Below, piece after piece: positions 10,086-25,126 of a stretch of 64,000 nt of DNA. The stretch comes from Bryum argenteum (lineage: Eukaryota > Streptophyta > Bryopsida > Bryales > Bryaceae), in NCBI GenBank assembly GCA_037043015.1, contig CM073323.1, positions 27,370,758 through 27,434,757 on the forward strand, written 5' to 3'. The translations under genes were made by a program, and so were the position numbers. The stretch's first letter is position 1. The number at the start of each line of letters is the position of its first letter. A model generated the notes under the pieces. It did not search any database. It saw only the letters and a list, made by a program, of their open reading frames with translations, and was not told the origin of the DNA.

Positions 10086-10823
10086 GTTTATCTCATTTTG
10101 TTTACGCAGCGATGGAAGGAATGCCAAAGGCTTTCAAAACGATGAAAGCAACAAACCAGTTTATTTTCTGCTTTTATCGTTTTGCAAGCTCAGAAAATTG
10201 CCGGGTTACTCCCAATCTAAAGCGCCCCTCTTCCATTCGTATAAAAATCCAATTGTTCAGAATCAGTAAAAATATTATCATAGACCAAAATCCAAACAAA
10301 CCAATCTTGTGAAGAGAAACTGCGCAAGGAAATAAAAAGGTGACTTCCAAATCAAATACAATGAATAAATAGAAACGAGATAATATCGTATATCGAAACG
10401 ACTTCTAGCATCATCAACACCGCATTCGTAAGCAGACAAGGTCTCCGGATAAGCCGAATTAGGAGAAGAAGCAAGCCTTCTGTTGTGGTCATACTTGAAT
10501 TTAGATGGAAAAGCCGTGCACTAAATATAAAATGTTGATATTTTGTTTCTTGTAGTGCTTCAAATGCGCTTAATAACACCCATGTATCTAAGTCACAAAT
10601 TTTGATGTACATGTTGTATGATGATACATATCCTTGTTCATAATCAGACTTAACAGTAATCTAGTTCATAATAGGGGTGCTGATTAAATTAAGCATCAAT
10701 TGCAAACAGATTCCTATCACCCTGTGACAAACCCTAAAAACCATGACTGACCGAGTTGCTGATATAGTGTATCTAGATTGCAGGTTCAAGAGAAGTGGCA
10801 AGAAAACATTCAATCTCGCTCCA
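10086..10823 (+). other. Leader/intron region of gene 2
   Basis: AT-rich, no protein-like frame. A possible leader exon ends with CTGAGGTGAGA at about 10068-10078 (GT donor), and an acceptor TAGATTGCAG ends near 10783, 40 nt before the ATG. Confidence 0.35.
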
Positions 10824-12050
10824 ATGGCTGAAGCAGCATTAGCATTAGGAGTGTTACAAGTGGTGGTACCTGTAGCTATGCACCTGACCCCAGGTGTATG
10901 GAAAAAGACTGTCGAGATCTTAAAAGCCTTACAGTCAAGATTGTCAGGCACACCTGAAGACAACGAATCTCTATCAATCATTCGCACAACAATGGCGAAA
11001 CTGGAGCAAATAAAGTGGAACCTGGTACCTACGGCTGGATCATTGCTGGTCAAGCTGCACTCCCATGCAGTGTCACTGAAGAGAATGATAGAGAATTTCC
11101 GTTTCTTCCAGAGGAACAGAATCTCCAAGCGCATCAAGTCGATTGCACTGACATTGGGGCTACTGGCCAACATCTCAGGCGGCACAACAGAAGATCGAGT
11201 CACTGTGTTTTACCAAGGACACAAGGAGAATCTCTGCAAGGACTTGCTTGAAAAAGCAATCGATGATGATTTTCAACCTCTGATAGTCCGCACTGAGTCC
11301 GAGGTATACAAGCTCAAAACATTTCACGGAATTCGGTACGAGTTTCAGTACAAGTCGGGACATGGGTACCCAAGGACTCTGACTATATCAAGGAGCGCTA
11401 GGGATTGCATCGAGCATCTCCTCAAGTGGTTACGAGATTTGGCTCTTCTGCAAGAGAACAACATCATTCGTTGCAGCATCGACGTTGCTCTTTGCGAGGT
11501 ATTTATTGAGATTCTGCCCCAGGTTTTGACCGAGCATCTTATTCGAAGTCGGTACCAACTTGACCAGACGAAGATCAAGCAGTTTCATTCGAATGTATGT
11601 TTTCTCCGAGCATTTTCAGTATCGTCGACGTTTAGGGAGATTCAAGGTGCGGCGGGTTTGAAGTTGGACGATGAGGAGAAGGTCTCTTTCGATCTTCGTG
11701 ATGCTAAATGGAAGACTTGGAATGATCTGCAAGAATCTCTAGAGGTTGATCTTACCAATGCTGGAAGGCCTCCTAGGAATGCTCTGCAACAACGATCCGG
11801 AGACTACAGGACTTCTACTTCAGCAGTTGCTGAAACAAGGTCGACGACAATCTCCGAAGTTGTGGATCCGAACGCGTGTGTTCTTTGTGGACTCCATATT
11901 CAAGGAGATAATCCAGCGGAGGTGGACTCTCTAAGAGCGCAGCACCATGAAAAATGTTTCAAACGGGAGGAAACGTTGCAACGCCGTGCGTCATGGCAAG
12001 GGAGGGATCTGCACAATGATCCTGGCCTTGACAAGCGCTGGTCTCTCTAA
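10824..12050 (+). CDS. Unknown helical protein with one C-terminal UBZ-like C2HC finger (tandem paralogue 2)
   Basis: Single exon, 408 aa, start chosen as for the paralogue at 7350 (shared ATGGCTGA). The N-terminus MAEAALALGVLQVVVPVAM is hydrophobic; a WKK motif follows in both proteins. Conserved blocks: SIIRTTMAKLEQI, RISKRIKSIALTL, FYQGHKENL, GIRYEF, DCIEHLLKWLRD, EILPQVLTEHL, STFREIQGAAGLKLDDEEK and LRDAKWKTWNDLQ. The finger C352-x2-C355-x18-H374-x3-C378 has the same spacing as finger 1 of its neighbour; the second finger is absent and the tail diverges (ending KRWSL). The gene ends only 34 bp before a MITE. I do not recognise a named family; orthologue searches in non-seed plants would be the first test. 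Confidence 0.75.
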   Translation: MAEAALALGVLQVVVPVAMHLTPGVWKKTVEILKALQSRLSGTPEDNESLSIIRTTMAKLEQIKWNLVPTAGSLLVKLHSHAVSLKRMIENFRFFQRNRISKRIKSIALTLGLLANISGGTTEDRVTVFYQGHKENLCKDLLEKAIDDDFQPLIVRTESEVYKLKTFHGIRYEFQYKSGHGYPRTLTISRSARDCIEHLLKWLRDLALLQENNIIRCSIDVALCEVFIEILPQVLTEHLIRSRYQLDQTKIKQFHSNVCFLRAFSVSSTFREIQGAAGLKLDDEEKVSFDLRDAKWKTWNDLQESLEVDLTNAGRPPRNALQQRSGDYRTSTSAVAETRSTTISEVVDPNACVLCGLHIQGDNPAEVDSLRAQHHEKCFKREETLQRRASWQGRDLHNDPGLDKRWSL

Positions 12051-12084
12051 AGATTAGAGGGTGTATTGTGGTAATTTCAGTAAT

Positions 12085-12341
12085 CCCCAATTCCGTTAAA
12101 ATGGCACTATGCCATGTGTCATTTTGTCACACTAGATCTTACATTTGTGCTCATACAAATTGGTGTATTTTGTAATATCACAATTGTTTTTTTAACATCA
12201 CTTCTTTATATACATTGTCACTCATTTTCCCTAATATGATCACCTCAAAAATTCTCTTTTATCACATGGTTTTTGAACTGCAGTTCAAAAAGTTGAGGTG
12301 TGCCATTTTACCGGAATAATGCCATTTTAATAGAATTGGGG
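12085..12341. mobile_element. MITE, about 257 bp, 3' of gene 2
   Basis: Ends CCCCAATTCCGTTAAAATGG and, inverted, CCATTTTAATAGAATTGGGG: 18 of 20 positions match. The interior is AT-rich and non-coding. It lies in the likely 3' UTR or terminator region of the 10824 gene. Target duplication unclear. Confidence 0.65.
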
Positions 12342-13351
12342 TCAAGTAACCTTGGTAGCAACCATTGTGCAATTTTACAGGGCATCAGCCGTTCACAAAG
12401 AAAGTGAAGAAAAGTGGAATCCTAGGAATATAGGGATTAACACATGTGAGTGTACGTGTTGAGCATTTTCAAAAAGTTTGAGCAAGTTTAGACACCTATA
12501 GACTATTGTGTATAGCCCCTATTCAAAGTGCACTATGGATTCCAAGTCACGTTTGTGTTACTTGTGCCACTCAATGATTGCCATGTGTGCTAGGGTGTGT
12601 TTTTAAATAATTATCTTATATCCACACATTAATAGGTGAAGCTTTGCATGCACATGAATATGTTTGTAAGGAATGTCTTGGAGGGGCAAGGGCACCAAAG
12701 TGATGCAGTGTTCCCACCTTAGTGATTGTGTTATGAAGGTCACTTGACAGGCGTGCACATGACATAATGATTTGACTTTGTTGGTTTACAACAATAACTG
12801 TCACATAGTGGGCAATCAATGTTGTTGCCAATTTGTATTTGATGAAGAATTTATCACAAATATTAGCATGATGATTGTTGTTTAATCAAATATTAAATGT
12901 CAACTCTATACATTAATTTTCTGATATTGAATACTACTTGCTAATTTGAGTAAAGGATACAAGAGTACAGGAATATTTCTATATTTTCAAATTCTGGTTA
13001 CGTACTTCTAACTAAATTTATTCGTACTTATAGATTATATTTTGTGCTTGTAAGTACGCATCAACAAAATATTCTATATGGTTCAGAAGTACAAAAAATC
13101 TTTCATACGTATGTGAAAGATTCTTGGAACAAATATAGCATATTTCCCGTACTCCGGTAATTATGATTTGCATGACCTTTTTAAGTAGTATAAATCACCT
13201 CAAATTGTCATACTTGAAACATATGTATATCAAATATATCAAAAGAATTTATTGATTATAATACCAATTCAAAACTTAAGGTTAAATGGATGATTCTTCA
13301 ATATATTCTCCTTCACAGACTTTTCCAATTAGAATACATATCAGAAATCCC
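12342..13351. other. AT-rich intergenic DNA
   Basis: No frame of interest and no paired termini found. Confidence 0.4.
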
Positions 13352-13355
13352 TTAA

Positions 13356-13690
13356 CCCTTAAAGGCGCCTGTCAGCCCCTTGGGCTGATTTCCAACAAAA
13401 TCTTGCATGTAGCTCTTTCGTTTCTCAAATTTTCACTTATTTTTTATATCATTCTGGTCACCTTTTGTGATGCATCTACAAAGTGAAATCCTACAATTCA
13501 AGTCGCAATTTGTATGAGTGATTTGTGCTTTGAAAGGATTGTGGTAGGTAGGTTGGGATTGCACAAAATCTTGTAGGAGGTTGCAAACTCATCATTGATT
13601 GGTTCATTCATGCTGCCCAAGTCCAAAAAGTGCACTATCCATGTTGCCCAAGTCCAAAAGATGCTGAGATCCAATTTTGGGCTGCCCATT
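13356..13690 (-). mobile_element. Truncated TTAA MITE, family Y (copy Y1)
   Basis: TTAA at 13352-13355 is followed by CCCTTAAAGGCGCC, then a small hairpin and a body that matches the other three Y copies (52053, 52411, 59786), including a repeated GCCCAAGTCCAAAA motif near the far end. The match stops at GGGCTGCCC (about 13690), before the second terminus, so the copy is truncated. Confidence 0.75.
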
Positions 13691-13967
13691 GAGGAGTGGG
13701 AGGACCTAATAACAAAAACGATTCAGGCTCAAGTGTTCATACATGAGGAGAGATACTCGTGTTGCTGGATTAGAAAGGATGTGGAGAAGGCAGAAGTCAA
13801 AGGCTCTCATCTTTCAAGGTGAAGTCGAAGTGGAGCTTCGTCAGCTGGGTGACCAGGCCATTCCTTGAAGAAAGGGTAGGCTGCAAAATTCTGATGCAAT
13901 GTCAAAAAATGGCTAGAACGTTCTTTGCATGAGGTACATTATAGCTTTGAAGGCTCAATTTCAATGT
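13691..13967 (+). other. Unassigned segment with a possible gene fragment
   Basis: A 75-codon frame (to 13822) is open here but overlaps the MITE at its start and matches nothing I know. The end (13931-13967) repeats the GAGGTACATTATAG...ATTTCAATGTA motif found just 3' of the gene at 7350. A decayed third paralogue is conceivable but not shown. Confidence 0.3.
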
Positions 13968-14223
13968 ACTCAGTTATATGGATACTTCATAACTAAATGG
14001 ATAGTCGGAGAAGAGTCCAACCGGACCTTGAACTCAGTTATATGGATACTCCATAACTAAATGGATAGTTGGAGAAGGGTCCAACTGGACCTTGAACTCA
14101 GTTATATGGATACTCCATAGCTAAATGGATAGTTGGAGAAGGGTCCAACTGGACCTTGAACTCAGTTATATGGATACTCCATAGCTAAATGGATAGTCGG
14201 AGAAGAGTCCAACGGGACCTTGG
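13968..14223 (+). repeat. Tandem repeat, 64 bp x 4
   Basis: Four head-to-tail copies of a 64-bp unit beginning ACTCAGTTATATGGATACT; copies differ at a handful of positions (for example AGTCGGAGAAGAG against AGTTGGAGAAGGG). Non-coding minisatellite. Confidence 0.95.
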
Positions 14224-14289
14224 GGTCGGTTGGTGGTGTGCTAAACAGAGAGAAAGAAGAAAAACCAAAAGCCGAAATGATACGTTGGA

Positions 14290-15975
14290 GTGGAATCATA
14301 GTCTCCATTTTTGAGGTCGAAGTACATTGCGTTGACTTCTTTCACAAAAAGATATTAGTAATGGAGGGTCACTCTTTAAAATGTATATATAAGGGTCGGC
14401 ATGAGTAGGACAAATCTCAAACTTCAGCAAGAAGTCATAAAACGTGGAGTTCCAAATGCGGCCAGATTGCTTCGTTCCATAGAGACCCGAGAGAAGAAGG
14501 CAAAGGAGGGTTACACCTTCTACGCTAGTTTCAGCTAAGCTGCTCATTCCAAAACACCTTCTAAGCTTGTTCCAGCTAAGCTGCTGATCTCAAAATAGGG
14601 TGGCTGTAGTATATAAATTTTTAAACCAAGGAGGCAGTTCAAATACGCAATTTGAACATGAAACCGAGTTAGTCACATATCTTGTTGAGCAGCGATAGCG
14701 AGCATAGTCTTGATAGATTCATACTTCCCTAGACGCCTAAACGTTTGATCATAATCAATGCCCTTTATTGAGGTGAACCCTTTTGCAACAAGGCGCGCTG
14801 AAGTTCCTAATAGTACCATTGGAGTTGGTACTTGCTCTTACAAAAAACTGCTTTTTGTATGAGACGCAGAGGCACTAATCGCCATGTGTCAGCCTTTATA
14901 AGTGCATTGTACTCATACCAGGCCTGGAGATTGTCATTGTTCATTACATTGTTCTTCTACTTGCTCCTTAAAGTCAGCTTGTTCTTCTACATTTGGTTCT
15001 AGTAATCTCAAAAGTAGTTGCTTCAAGATGATCGTTCCTAGTGCTACTTTGATAAGTTCCTAATTGCTAAATTTTTGGGGGAATGACCACCTCGATGGTT
15101 GGCGGCTACTCCTATGGTGATTGCTCTTGTGGCCGTTTCAAAGGAAAACAATCAAAAATTTGTGTCAATCGTAATTTTCTGTATGGAAGTACTATTTTCT
15201 TCAAAAATAACATTGGGATTGATCAATATTTGGCGTTTGCTCGTATCCTACAAACAATATGCCTTAGACTCTACACCGAAGACAACGACAATGGCCTTGC
15301 TGCTTTTTGGATTAAGTATATGCCGATTTGGCTTCAGAATGTGAATGAAAGCTGGAGTGTCAAAGACTCGAAGATGGCTAATGGTCGACCGTTTTCCTGT
15401 CCACAGCTTGTATGGAGTTTGAAAGTTGCAAGTTCTTGAGCATGTTCTATTCAAGATATACGTAGCAGTTAGAACGGCTTCACCCCAAAATTGTAAGGAC
15501 ATACCTTTGGCATGGAACATGGTGTGGGCGCACTCTACTAAAGTGCGGTTCTCCCTTTTTGATGTACCATTCTACCTAGGGCAATAAGGGCTTGTTAGCT
15601 CGTGTCGAATGCCTCGAAGTGCAAGATGTGTAGTAAAGTGAGCACTTTAGACTTCCCCTCCCTGTCACTCCAAAGTTTCTCGATTTGAATCCCTCTAGTT
15701 CTCGCGCAACTCTGCATTGTAAATCTTTGAAACAATCAAAAACGTCTACCTTGACTTCTATGCAATATAGGAAATTGTAGCCATTGCAATCATCTTAAAA
15801 TAAGTCAAGATATTTTGCACCCCCAAGGGATGGCTAACTCACTGGGCCACATATATCATGATCATTGTAACAAACTGTGAGAGGTGCGGTGAGAGCTTCT
15901 TGTGGCGGTCTTCTAAATACATACGATGAACCGTACGCCTTGTCTTCTTTCAACACTTTGGATTGTGCCATTATA
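14290..15975 (-). mobile_element. Ty1/copia fossil, integrase to RT
   Basis: Minus-strand copia remnants. Integrase core sequence lies about 15975-15540 (a CGPVS-like and PSLGGAK-like context). The integrase C-terminal part lies at 15520-15248 (WGEAVLTATYILNR and ISHLRVFDT match the copia WAEAVNTAVYILNR and SHLRVFG consensus). An RT segment lies at 14547-14296 (SGLYGTKQSGRIWN and HADPYIYI match SLYGLKQAPRxWN and HADPCLYV). No LTRs were recognised. Old and broken, with many breaks. Confidence 0.8.
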
Positions 15976-16588
15976 ATACAACAACAAGAAGTTCAACTTC
16001 AAACATTCTATACAAATTCTAACAACTGAAGGATCGAAAATGAAAATTTGAACTTGTCCAATCTTCTACTTATTCCGCCTAAAAGACACAACTTGCTCAC
16101 ATAGCTAACTTCATTGCATGTTTGCCATAATGAATTTATTGAACAAGTTTCCTAATTTGGTATTTGAAACTTTTTCTTCAAACAATCAATGTTCGTGATG
16201 AATTTAGAAATTTATCTGTATCAAAGCAGGGGTATTGCCTGCGCTCTTTTGAGTTTTTATTTGAAAGAGGCTAGGAACATTGAACAATGTCCATTGATAA
16301 AGCACACAAGGTCACAAGGTAAGTGAGAGGCACACAGCCCTCGAATCCCAGATAAGGCTCCTCCATCCGCACCTTTTAATCCCAGGCACAAGTTCCCCGC
16401 CACAACTGGATGAAAACTCGTCTCTCATCCAAAAGCCTCTCATCCAGGTAAGGCCTCATCCTCAGCCCATGTCCCGGAGCCCACTCGCTCCTGCTCGCAT
16501 TTCAAGGCTTGGCTGGAAGGGGCAAGGGAAGCAAAGCAAAGCAAACGATCGATCGATCGATCAATTGGAGTAAGGAAGGGAGTTAGCG
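15976..16588 (+). promoter_or_regulatory. Promoter and 5' UTR of hydroxypyruvate reductase
   Basis: Spacer between the copia fossil and the HPR start codon. GC content rises from about 16340. A GATC microsatellite (four units, 16547-16562) and a CAAAG-repeat lie just upstream of the ATG, typical of a 5' UTR. No TATA box could be chosen with confidence. Confidence 0.4.
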
Positions 16589-19500
16589 ATGGCGGCAGCA
16601 AGGCAATTGGCGGTGCAGGTGCACAATGCGGGCGGATCGCTGCGCGTGATCAGCACCAAGCCCATGCCTGGCACGCAATGGATTCAAGCACTCACCAGCG
16701 TCGGCTGCCGCGTCGAGGCAAGCCCCCTTCTCCCTCCTCATCTTTCCCTTCTCGTGACAACTTTTGATGCAACTGGAATTTGCGAATTACGACATTCTTT
16801 CTCGGGTTCTTAGCTATGGAATTCTTCCTTTGGACATAATTCCTTCCACGAAGGAGAATGTCACAAGCTTTTCCTCCATATGTTGCACTGATGCTTTCTC
16901 TGGCGGAATTGTGCTATGGTGTATGTTTTGAGTGCATTGGTTCTTTCCTGGAACCGGTCGTGTGGTCTTTCTCGGGTCTTTAATCGTTAGCCATTTACTT
17001 TCCCCTCCCTTTCCACAAAGATCGTTATAGGAACTTGCTGTGAGTACTTATTACGCAGGCTTTGTCTGGCTTGCTTTTCACATCACTATTGAGAACTGCT
17101 TTCGTCACGTTTTAAGTATGAAACACAGATCGATGTTTTGTGCTTCAATTTTGCTTTCGCTCTGTTGTCGGTAAAAGTGCATCTTTAAGTTTGGGCTACA
17201 CCGAAGCCGACAAAGTAGCTGAACTGTATGTAAGACTTCATGTGCGACTTTCTGCAACTTATGGTGGGACTTGAGCTCCATGCACAAGAATGACTGTCAT
17301 CACTGACCTCAATGGTGTTTCTGATGTTGAATTTAGAGCCCGACCTTATTCTCTTGAGATTGTAATGTCACAGCGTGGCACTAAGACTGTGCTGAATGCA
17401 GATATGCACGGAGAAGAAGACCATACTCAGCGTGGACGACATTGTGTCACTCATCGGAAACAAGTGCGACGGTGTCATTGGCCAGGTAGGTCCTCTTTCA
17501 TAATTCAAAGTGACTCACTCTGAAAGTGCTTCGCTTATAAGTGAATGATTGTGCAGTTGACAGAGGATTGGGGTGACACGCTCTTCGGAGCCTTGAAGAA
17601 GGCTGGTGGCCACGCTTACAGTAACATGGCCGTGGGCTACAACAACGTCGATGTGGATGCCGCTACTCGCCATGGCATTGCTGTCGGCAACACCCCGGTA
17701 TAACGACAATCTCCACTTCATATAGTGGCATCGCAATTTTCTGTTCTCTTATCGTTTAAGGACAGTTTAGGCTTGATTGAAGATTGTAATCAGCAAGTGG
17801 TTGTAAATCTTTTCTTTTGTGTGTTTTGTGTAGGGAGTGCTCACGGAGACAACAGCAGAATTGGCAGCCGCTCTGACTCTTTCAGCAGCTCGCCGTGTTG
17901 TTGAAGCTGATGACTTCATGCGTGCTGGCAAATACGATGGATGGCTTCCTACTTTGTATGTGTCAAATTCCTTCATTAATTGTATATGGATCATTTTTTC
18001 AAATCAAGACTTTTTGATGTTGATATGGTTTCGTCTATCGTGCAGATTCGTGGGAAACCTGTTGAAGGGTCAGACTGTGGGTATTATTGGTGCTGGAAGA
18101 ATCGGCACTGCCTATGCACGCATGATGGTATATGCTCCTACTTTCAATCGTCTTTTTCTAGTAGTATATTGTGTATCACAAGAAGTTAAACAGTAGTTTC
18201 AGTTACGCTATTACAGTATCTGGCATTATTACAGATTGTTTAGCAATCAGTTCTGTACTGCATTTTAAGAAATGCTTCCGTTAACACTTTCAATGTTTGA
18301 TTTTCATATGGCCTGAAGCTATTTGGTTGCTGTCCTGTAGGTTGAAGGCTTCAAGATGAACGTGATCTACTACGACTTGTACCAATCACAGAGACTCGAG
18401 AAATTCGTTACAGGTTTTTTCAGACCCTCGGCCTTGTCGTGCCGTCAGTTTATCATTCCATTGACAAACTAGAAGTTTCTTACTTCCCTCTACGGGACAA
18501 CTTACTAACGAAGAGTATTGCTTGTTCGTGGCAGCCTACGGTGAGTTTTTGAAGACTCAAGGCGAGCCCGCTGTACACTGGAAGAGAGCATCCAGCCCCG
18601 AGGAGGTCTTGGCGGAAGCCGATGTGGTATGACCCTCAAACTTTACATTGCTCGTATAGCCCTCAGTTATGGCAGAATATAGTGCTAATTTGCGAATCAA
18701 AAAACAGAAATTGGTCTCCTTCAAGCTGGTTGTCGGTATCCTCAACAATTTCTGTCACTTTACAGATCAGCTTGCACCCCGTCCTAGACAAGACGACATA
18801 TCACCTCATCAACAAGGAGAGGCTGGCTCTCATGAAGAAGGTTGTTTTCTTACTGCTTCTGAAATCTCATTTTACCCTTAGAGTTTTAGTTTTATCTATC
18901 AATTGCTAATGTAATGGTTTTAATTTTATCTATCTTACAATTGCTAATGTAATGGTGTATGTGTGTCAAACAGGAGGCTGTTCTTGTGAACGCAAGCCGA
19001 GGTCCAGTGGTGGACGAAGTGGCGTTGGTGGAACATCTGAAAGCTAACCCCATGTTCCGTGTCGGCCTCGATGTATTCGAGGTAAGCCCAATTCAACACA
19101 AAAAATAAGTGACATTCCTTGCCCAAAATATTCATTTTAATCAAGGAAACGAATCTCTTATTGTGCAGGATGAGCCCTACATGAAGCCTGGCCTCGGAGA
19201 ATTGCCGAACGCCGTGGTCGTCCCTCACATTGCTTCCGCCTCTAAGGTAGTAAAACTTATCAGTTCTCACCAAATCATAACAGAACCATAATTATCCTTC
19301 CCACACTGACATGACCTCTATGGACTGTGAACAGTGGACGAGAGAAGGAATGGCGACCCTTGCTGCTCAGAATGTTGCGGTAAGTCTAACTTTTCTTTGC
19401 TTGTAATCATGTAGACCAATATGAATGGTCGTTATCATTTTCTTTACCACAGTTTGCTTGAACTTTCACTTCTCTCTGTTGATAGTCATGTAGATATTGT

Positions 19501-19829
19501 TGTTGCTGATGGTTATGGTCACTTTTTTGGGTGCAGGCAAAGCTAAAAGGCTACCCAGTGTGGTCAAACCCCAACAACATCGAGCCATTCCTCGACGAGA
19601 GCAAGCCCGCACCTGCAGCGGCACCAAGTATTGTGAATGCAAAAGCCCTTGGTATGTAATTACTATTATTGCTAGTGTTGGCTCTTTGCTTTTGTGACAA
19701 AGAACAATGACATATATGCTATAAATAAAGAAGGTGGTAATGGTGTATCATGCTAACTGTTGGGAGTTATTGGTTGATGATATTAAAGGCCTTCCAGTGG
19801 GAGATGGGAAAGCCACGGCAAAGCTGTAA
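16589..19829 (+). CDS. HPR1: Peroxisomal NADH-dependent hydroxypyruvate reductase
   Basis: Thirteen exons: 16589-16717, 17402-17485, 17557-17697, 17834-17955, 18046-18127, 18341-18413, 18535-18626, 18766-18840, 18974-19081, 19169-19246, 19335-19379, 19537-19651, 19789-19829. All phases agree and give 394 aa (family about 386). The enzyme reduces hydroxypyruvate to glycerate in photorespiration. Seen: VISTKPMPGTQWI start, NMAVGYNNVDVDAA, Rossmann motif GAGRIG at 174-179, and the D-2-hydroxyacid dehydrogenase catalytic set R275 (NASRGPV), E304 (FEDEP) and H322 (VPHIASAS). The C-terminus AKL is a PTS1 peroxisomal signal. Intron 1 (684 nt) begins GC, not GT (GAG|GCAAGC); reading through it breaks the alignment, so a GC-AG intron is the simplest model. 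Other introns are 71-213 nt. Confidence 0.95.
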
Positions 19830-22209
19830 AGTATGGTCTACCATGGTGGCTGGCAGCTTTGTATGAGTATCTACCAAATTTAAGATGGGGAGGTGCAGGA
19901 TGATGATTCTCAGATAGGAAGTGATTTTGTTTTTATTACCATGATTTTTGATGATGATTCACACTGTCGCTGTACAGTATTGTGGAGTATTGATGTGTAG
20001 CGAAGCTCTTCTCTGTTTCTTGTATAAAAAAACGAGAGAGGTTCAATTCTTTCTTTTCGATATCCAAATCACCTTTTTCCACTCACGATGGCATATTTGG
20101 CTCTTTTCTCTTTTGAGAGAAGAGGACGACGAGTATTACACATCCCAATTGCATTGCTTCAACATGAACCCATGATCTTAAGATGGGGATATAAAAATGC
20201 ATCCATCCAATTATTCATCGTGGCACTCCACTTTTACATCCTTGTACATGAAGCCTTGCGGGTCTAAAGAAGGCCGTTCAAGGAGAGAAAATATCGCTAT
20301 AGGCAATATCTGCAGACCTGATTGTTGTTTACGATTAGCATTTTGAAATATCTTGGTAATGTTTGTCAACCTCTTCATCTCTCTTCTCTCTACACTATAT
20401 CATTCTCCACTAGCCTATCAGAGAGCGCACGGTACTGCCGAAAGTGGAAATTTATCGAAAAAGTAAATAGAAAAGTTGTGAAAAAGTTAACGGGGCGATG
20501 CCTCCAGCTTGAGACGGTCTTTGACTTGCAGAGGTGTTTTTTTTATTGAGAGGTTCGTTTTTTGCATCTCACACGAGTGTTGCAAGGCAGCCCGGTGCTA
20601 CTGCCGCGCCCCTCCGGTGTGGCATTTCTTCAGCTTTCTGTGTTCGCTCTTGCAATCCAGAGTATTGTTGCCTGTCTCAAAGTGTAGTTTGCAATTTTAC
20701 ACTCATGTAACTATGTCCATGATACCATGAACACATTTAGCTCTCCGCATGTGTGCTTAGGCTAGATTGTGATCGTTACCGATTGTATTCTAATCCGTCG
20801 TTACTAAAAGATTGCATTGGTCTTCTGCTCACGATACCCAATGATCGTGATTACACCCAACCAATGGTACAGAGCAATGTAAGAGCCACTCTTGCGGAAT
20901 CATTGTATTGTGGATTTTCTTCTGATCGTAACTCAGGTTTGAGATTCAGGTGCTATTGTTTGCTGCATGAGGAGCACGATGCTATGATTGCCATCTTAAG
21001 GCAGCAGAAAGATTGCAGAAATGTCTACTCTCTTAAACACCTGGAGGAAAAGCTTTGGGGCACGTAGAAAAATCTGGATGTCTGTTGTTGCGAACATAGC
21101 CATATCATATTGTAGAAAGAAGAGAATCGCTCAAGCTAGGTTACAAGAAAATTTTGAAAAAGTGTCATTGATCGAACTCTTTGTAGCAACTTGAGAGTGA
21201 AGGCAGAGAAGCTCGTGACAAAGCAGGTGAGTTTAATAAGAAACAAATTCGCAAATTCAACCTTTTCTGTGTGTCCAGAGGACACAAGTCCTACGTACTA
21301 GTAATGTACATAATGTATTCAGGTGAAATTGCAGTCATATGTATGTCTTCAAGCTATGAAGAATCATGTCATATGCTCATACACCGATAATCATGAGTAA
21401 AATGACGATATGTGTGCATCTACATGGAACAAGTCCTCTTCTTTAACGGAATTGACGGATAATGTGATATCTCGGAAGGTGACAGTTGAACACATGGGCA
21501 AGTAAAACTGCAGAGTATATTCCACGTGACAATTAATGCAAATGAAAAAGGTTATGGACAAGAGTTGGTGTAGAAAAATCTCTTTAGACATTCCCTTGTC
21601 CATTCCCTTTTGGACTATATTCTCCACGTGCAGCAGTATTCATCTCTGTTTGCGTTCCTCAATGTCTGCTATTTTTCTAATGCACACGATAAATATGAGT
21701 TTGAATCCATGCACATGCGGGGCCCATCAACACAGTGAACAAAGAAATACCTCAACAAAAGACATGAATGGAACTCACTTAATATCCAGCCTAAGACCAC
21801 ATATGAACACAAACTGAGAACATTGGTCCAAAGGACGAAAAAATAGCACTCCGGCCGACTCTGCTAGAAGCGTAAGCTCCCTTCTACAGCTGTGCTATCG
21901 AGAAATTGTTGTATAAAGTGGTAACTTCTACCAAGGACCACCATGTCTTAAGAATCACGTGTGGTGTAAAAGAAGCGATTTAAAGTTGGACACCTGATTC
22001 AGAAGCTATCGAATAAGATGGACATCAGGTTCCTATCGACACTAAAAGGTGACACTTGAACAAAATGAAGAGACTGACTTTACAAAAGAGAGATGACGAG
22101 AAACAAACGAAATGCTTCGAAAAAAGCGAACCTCTTGGTACTAGGGTATACAACTAAAAGGAACGCTGTTAATGATCAGACAAAGCAAGCAATTCATAAT
22201 CAATGAAGA
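19830..22209. other. 3' UTR of HPR and unassigned spacer
   Basis: About 19830-20060 should be HPR 3' UTR. The rest holds only short frames. The longest (20753-21067, plus, 104 aa) has balanced composition but no recognisable motif, no good start context and no splice partner. Convergent 3' ends (HPR plus, hexokinase minus) meet here. Confidence 0.4.

Positions 22210-25126
<2,917 letters not shown>

Noticed and set aside
13720-13967. Third, decayed copy of the UBZ-like gene
   Set aside because: Only a short IFQGEV-like match and a shared 3' motif. Too little to call a paralogue.
13968-14223. CRISPR-like regular repeats
   Set aside because: The 64-bp units are contiguous with no unique spacers. 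This is a minisatellite in a plant nuclear sequence; the same holds for the arrays at 6920, 29186, 30301 and 32068.
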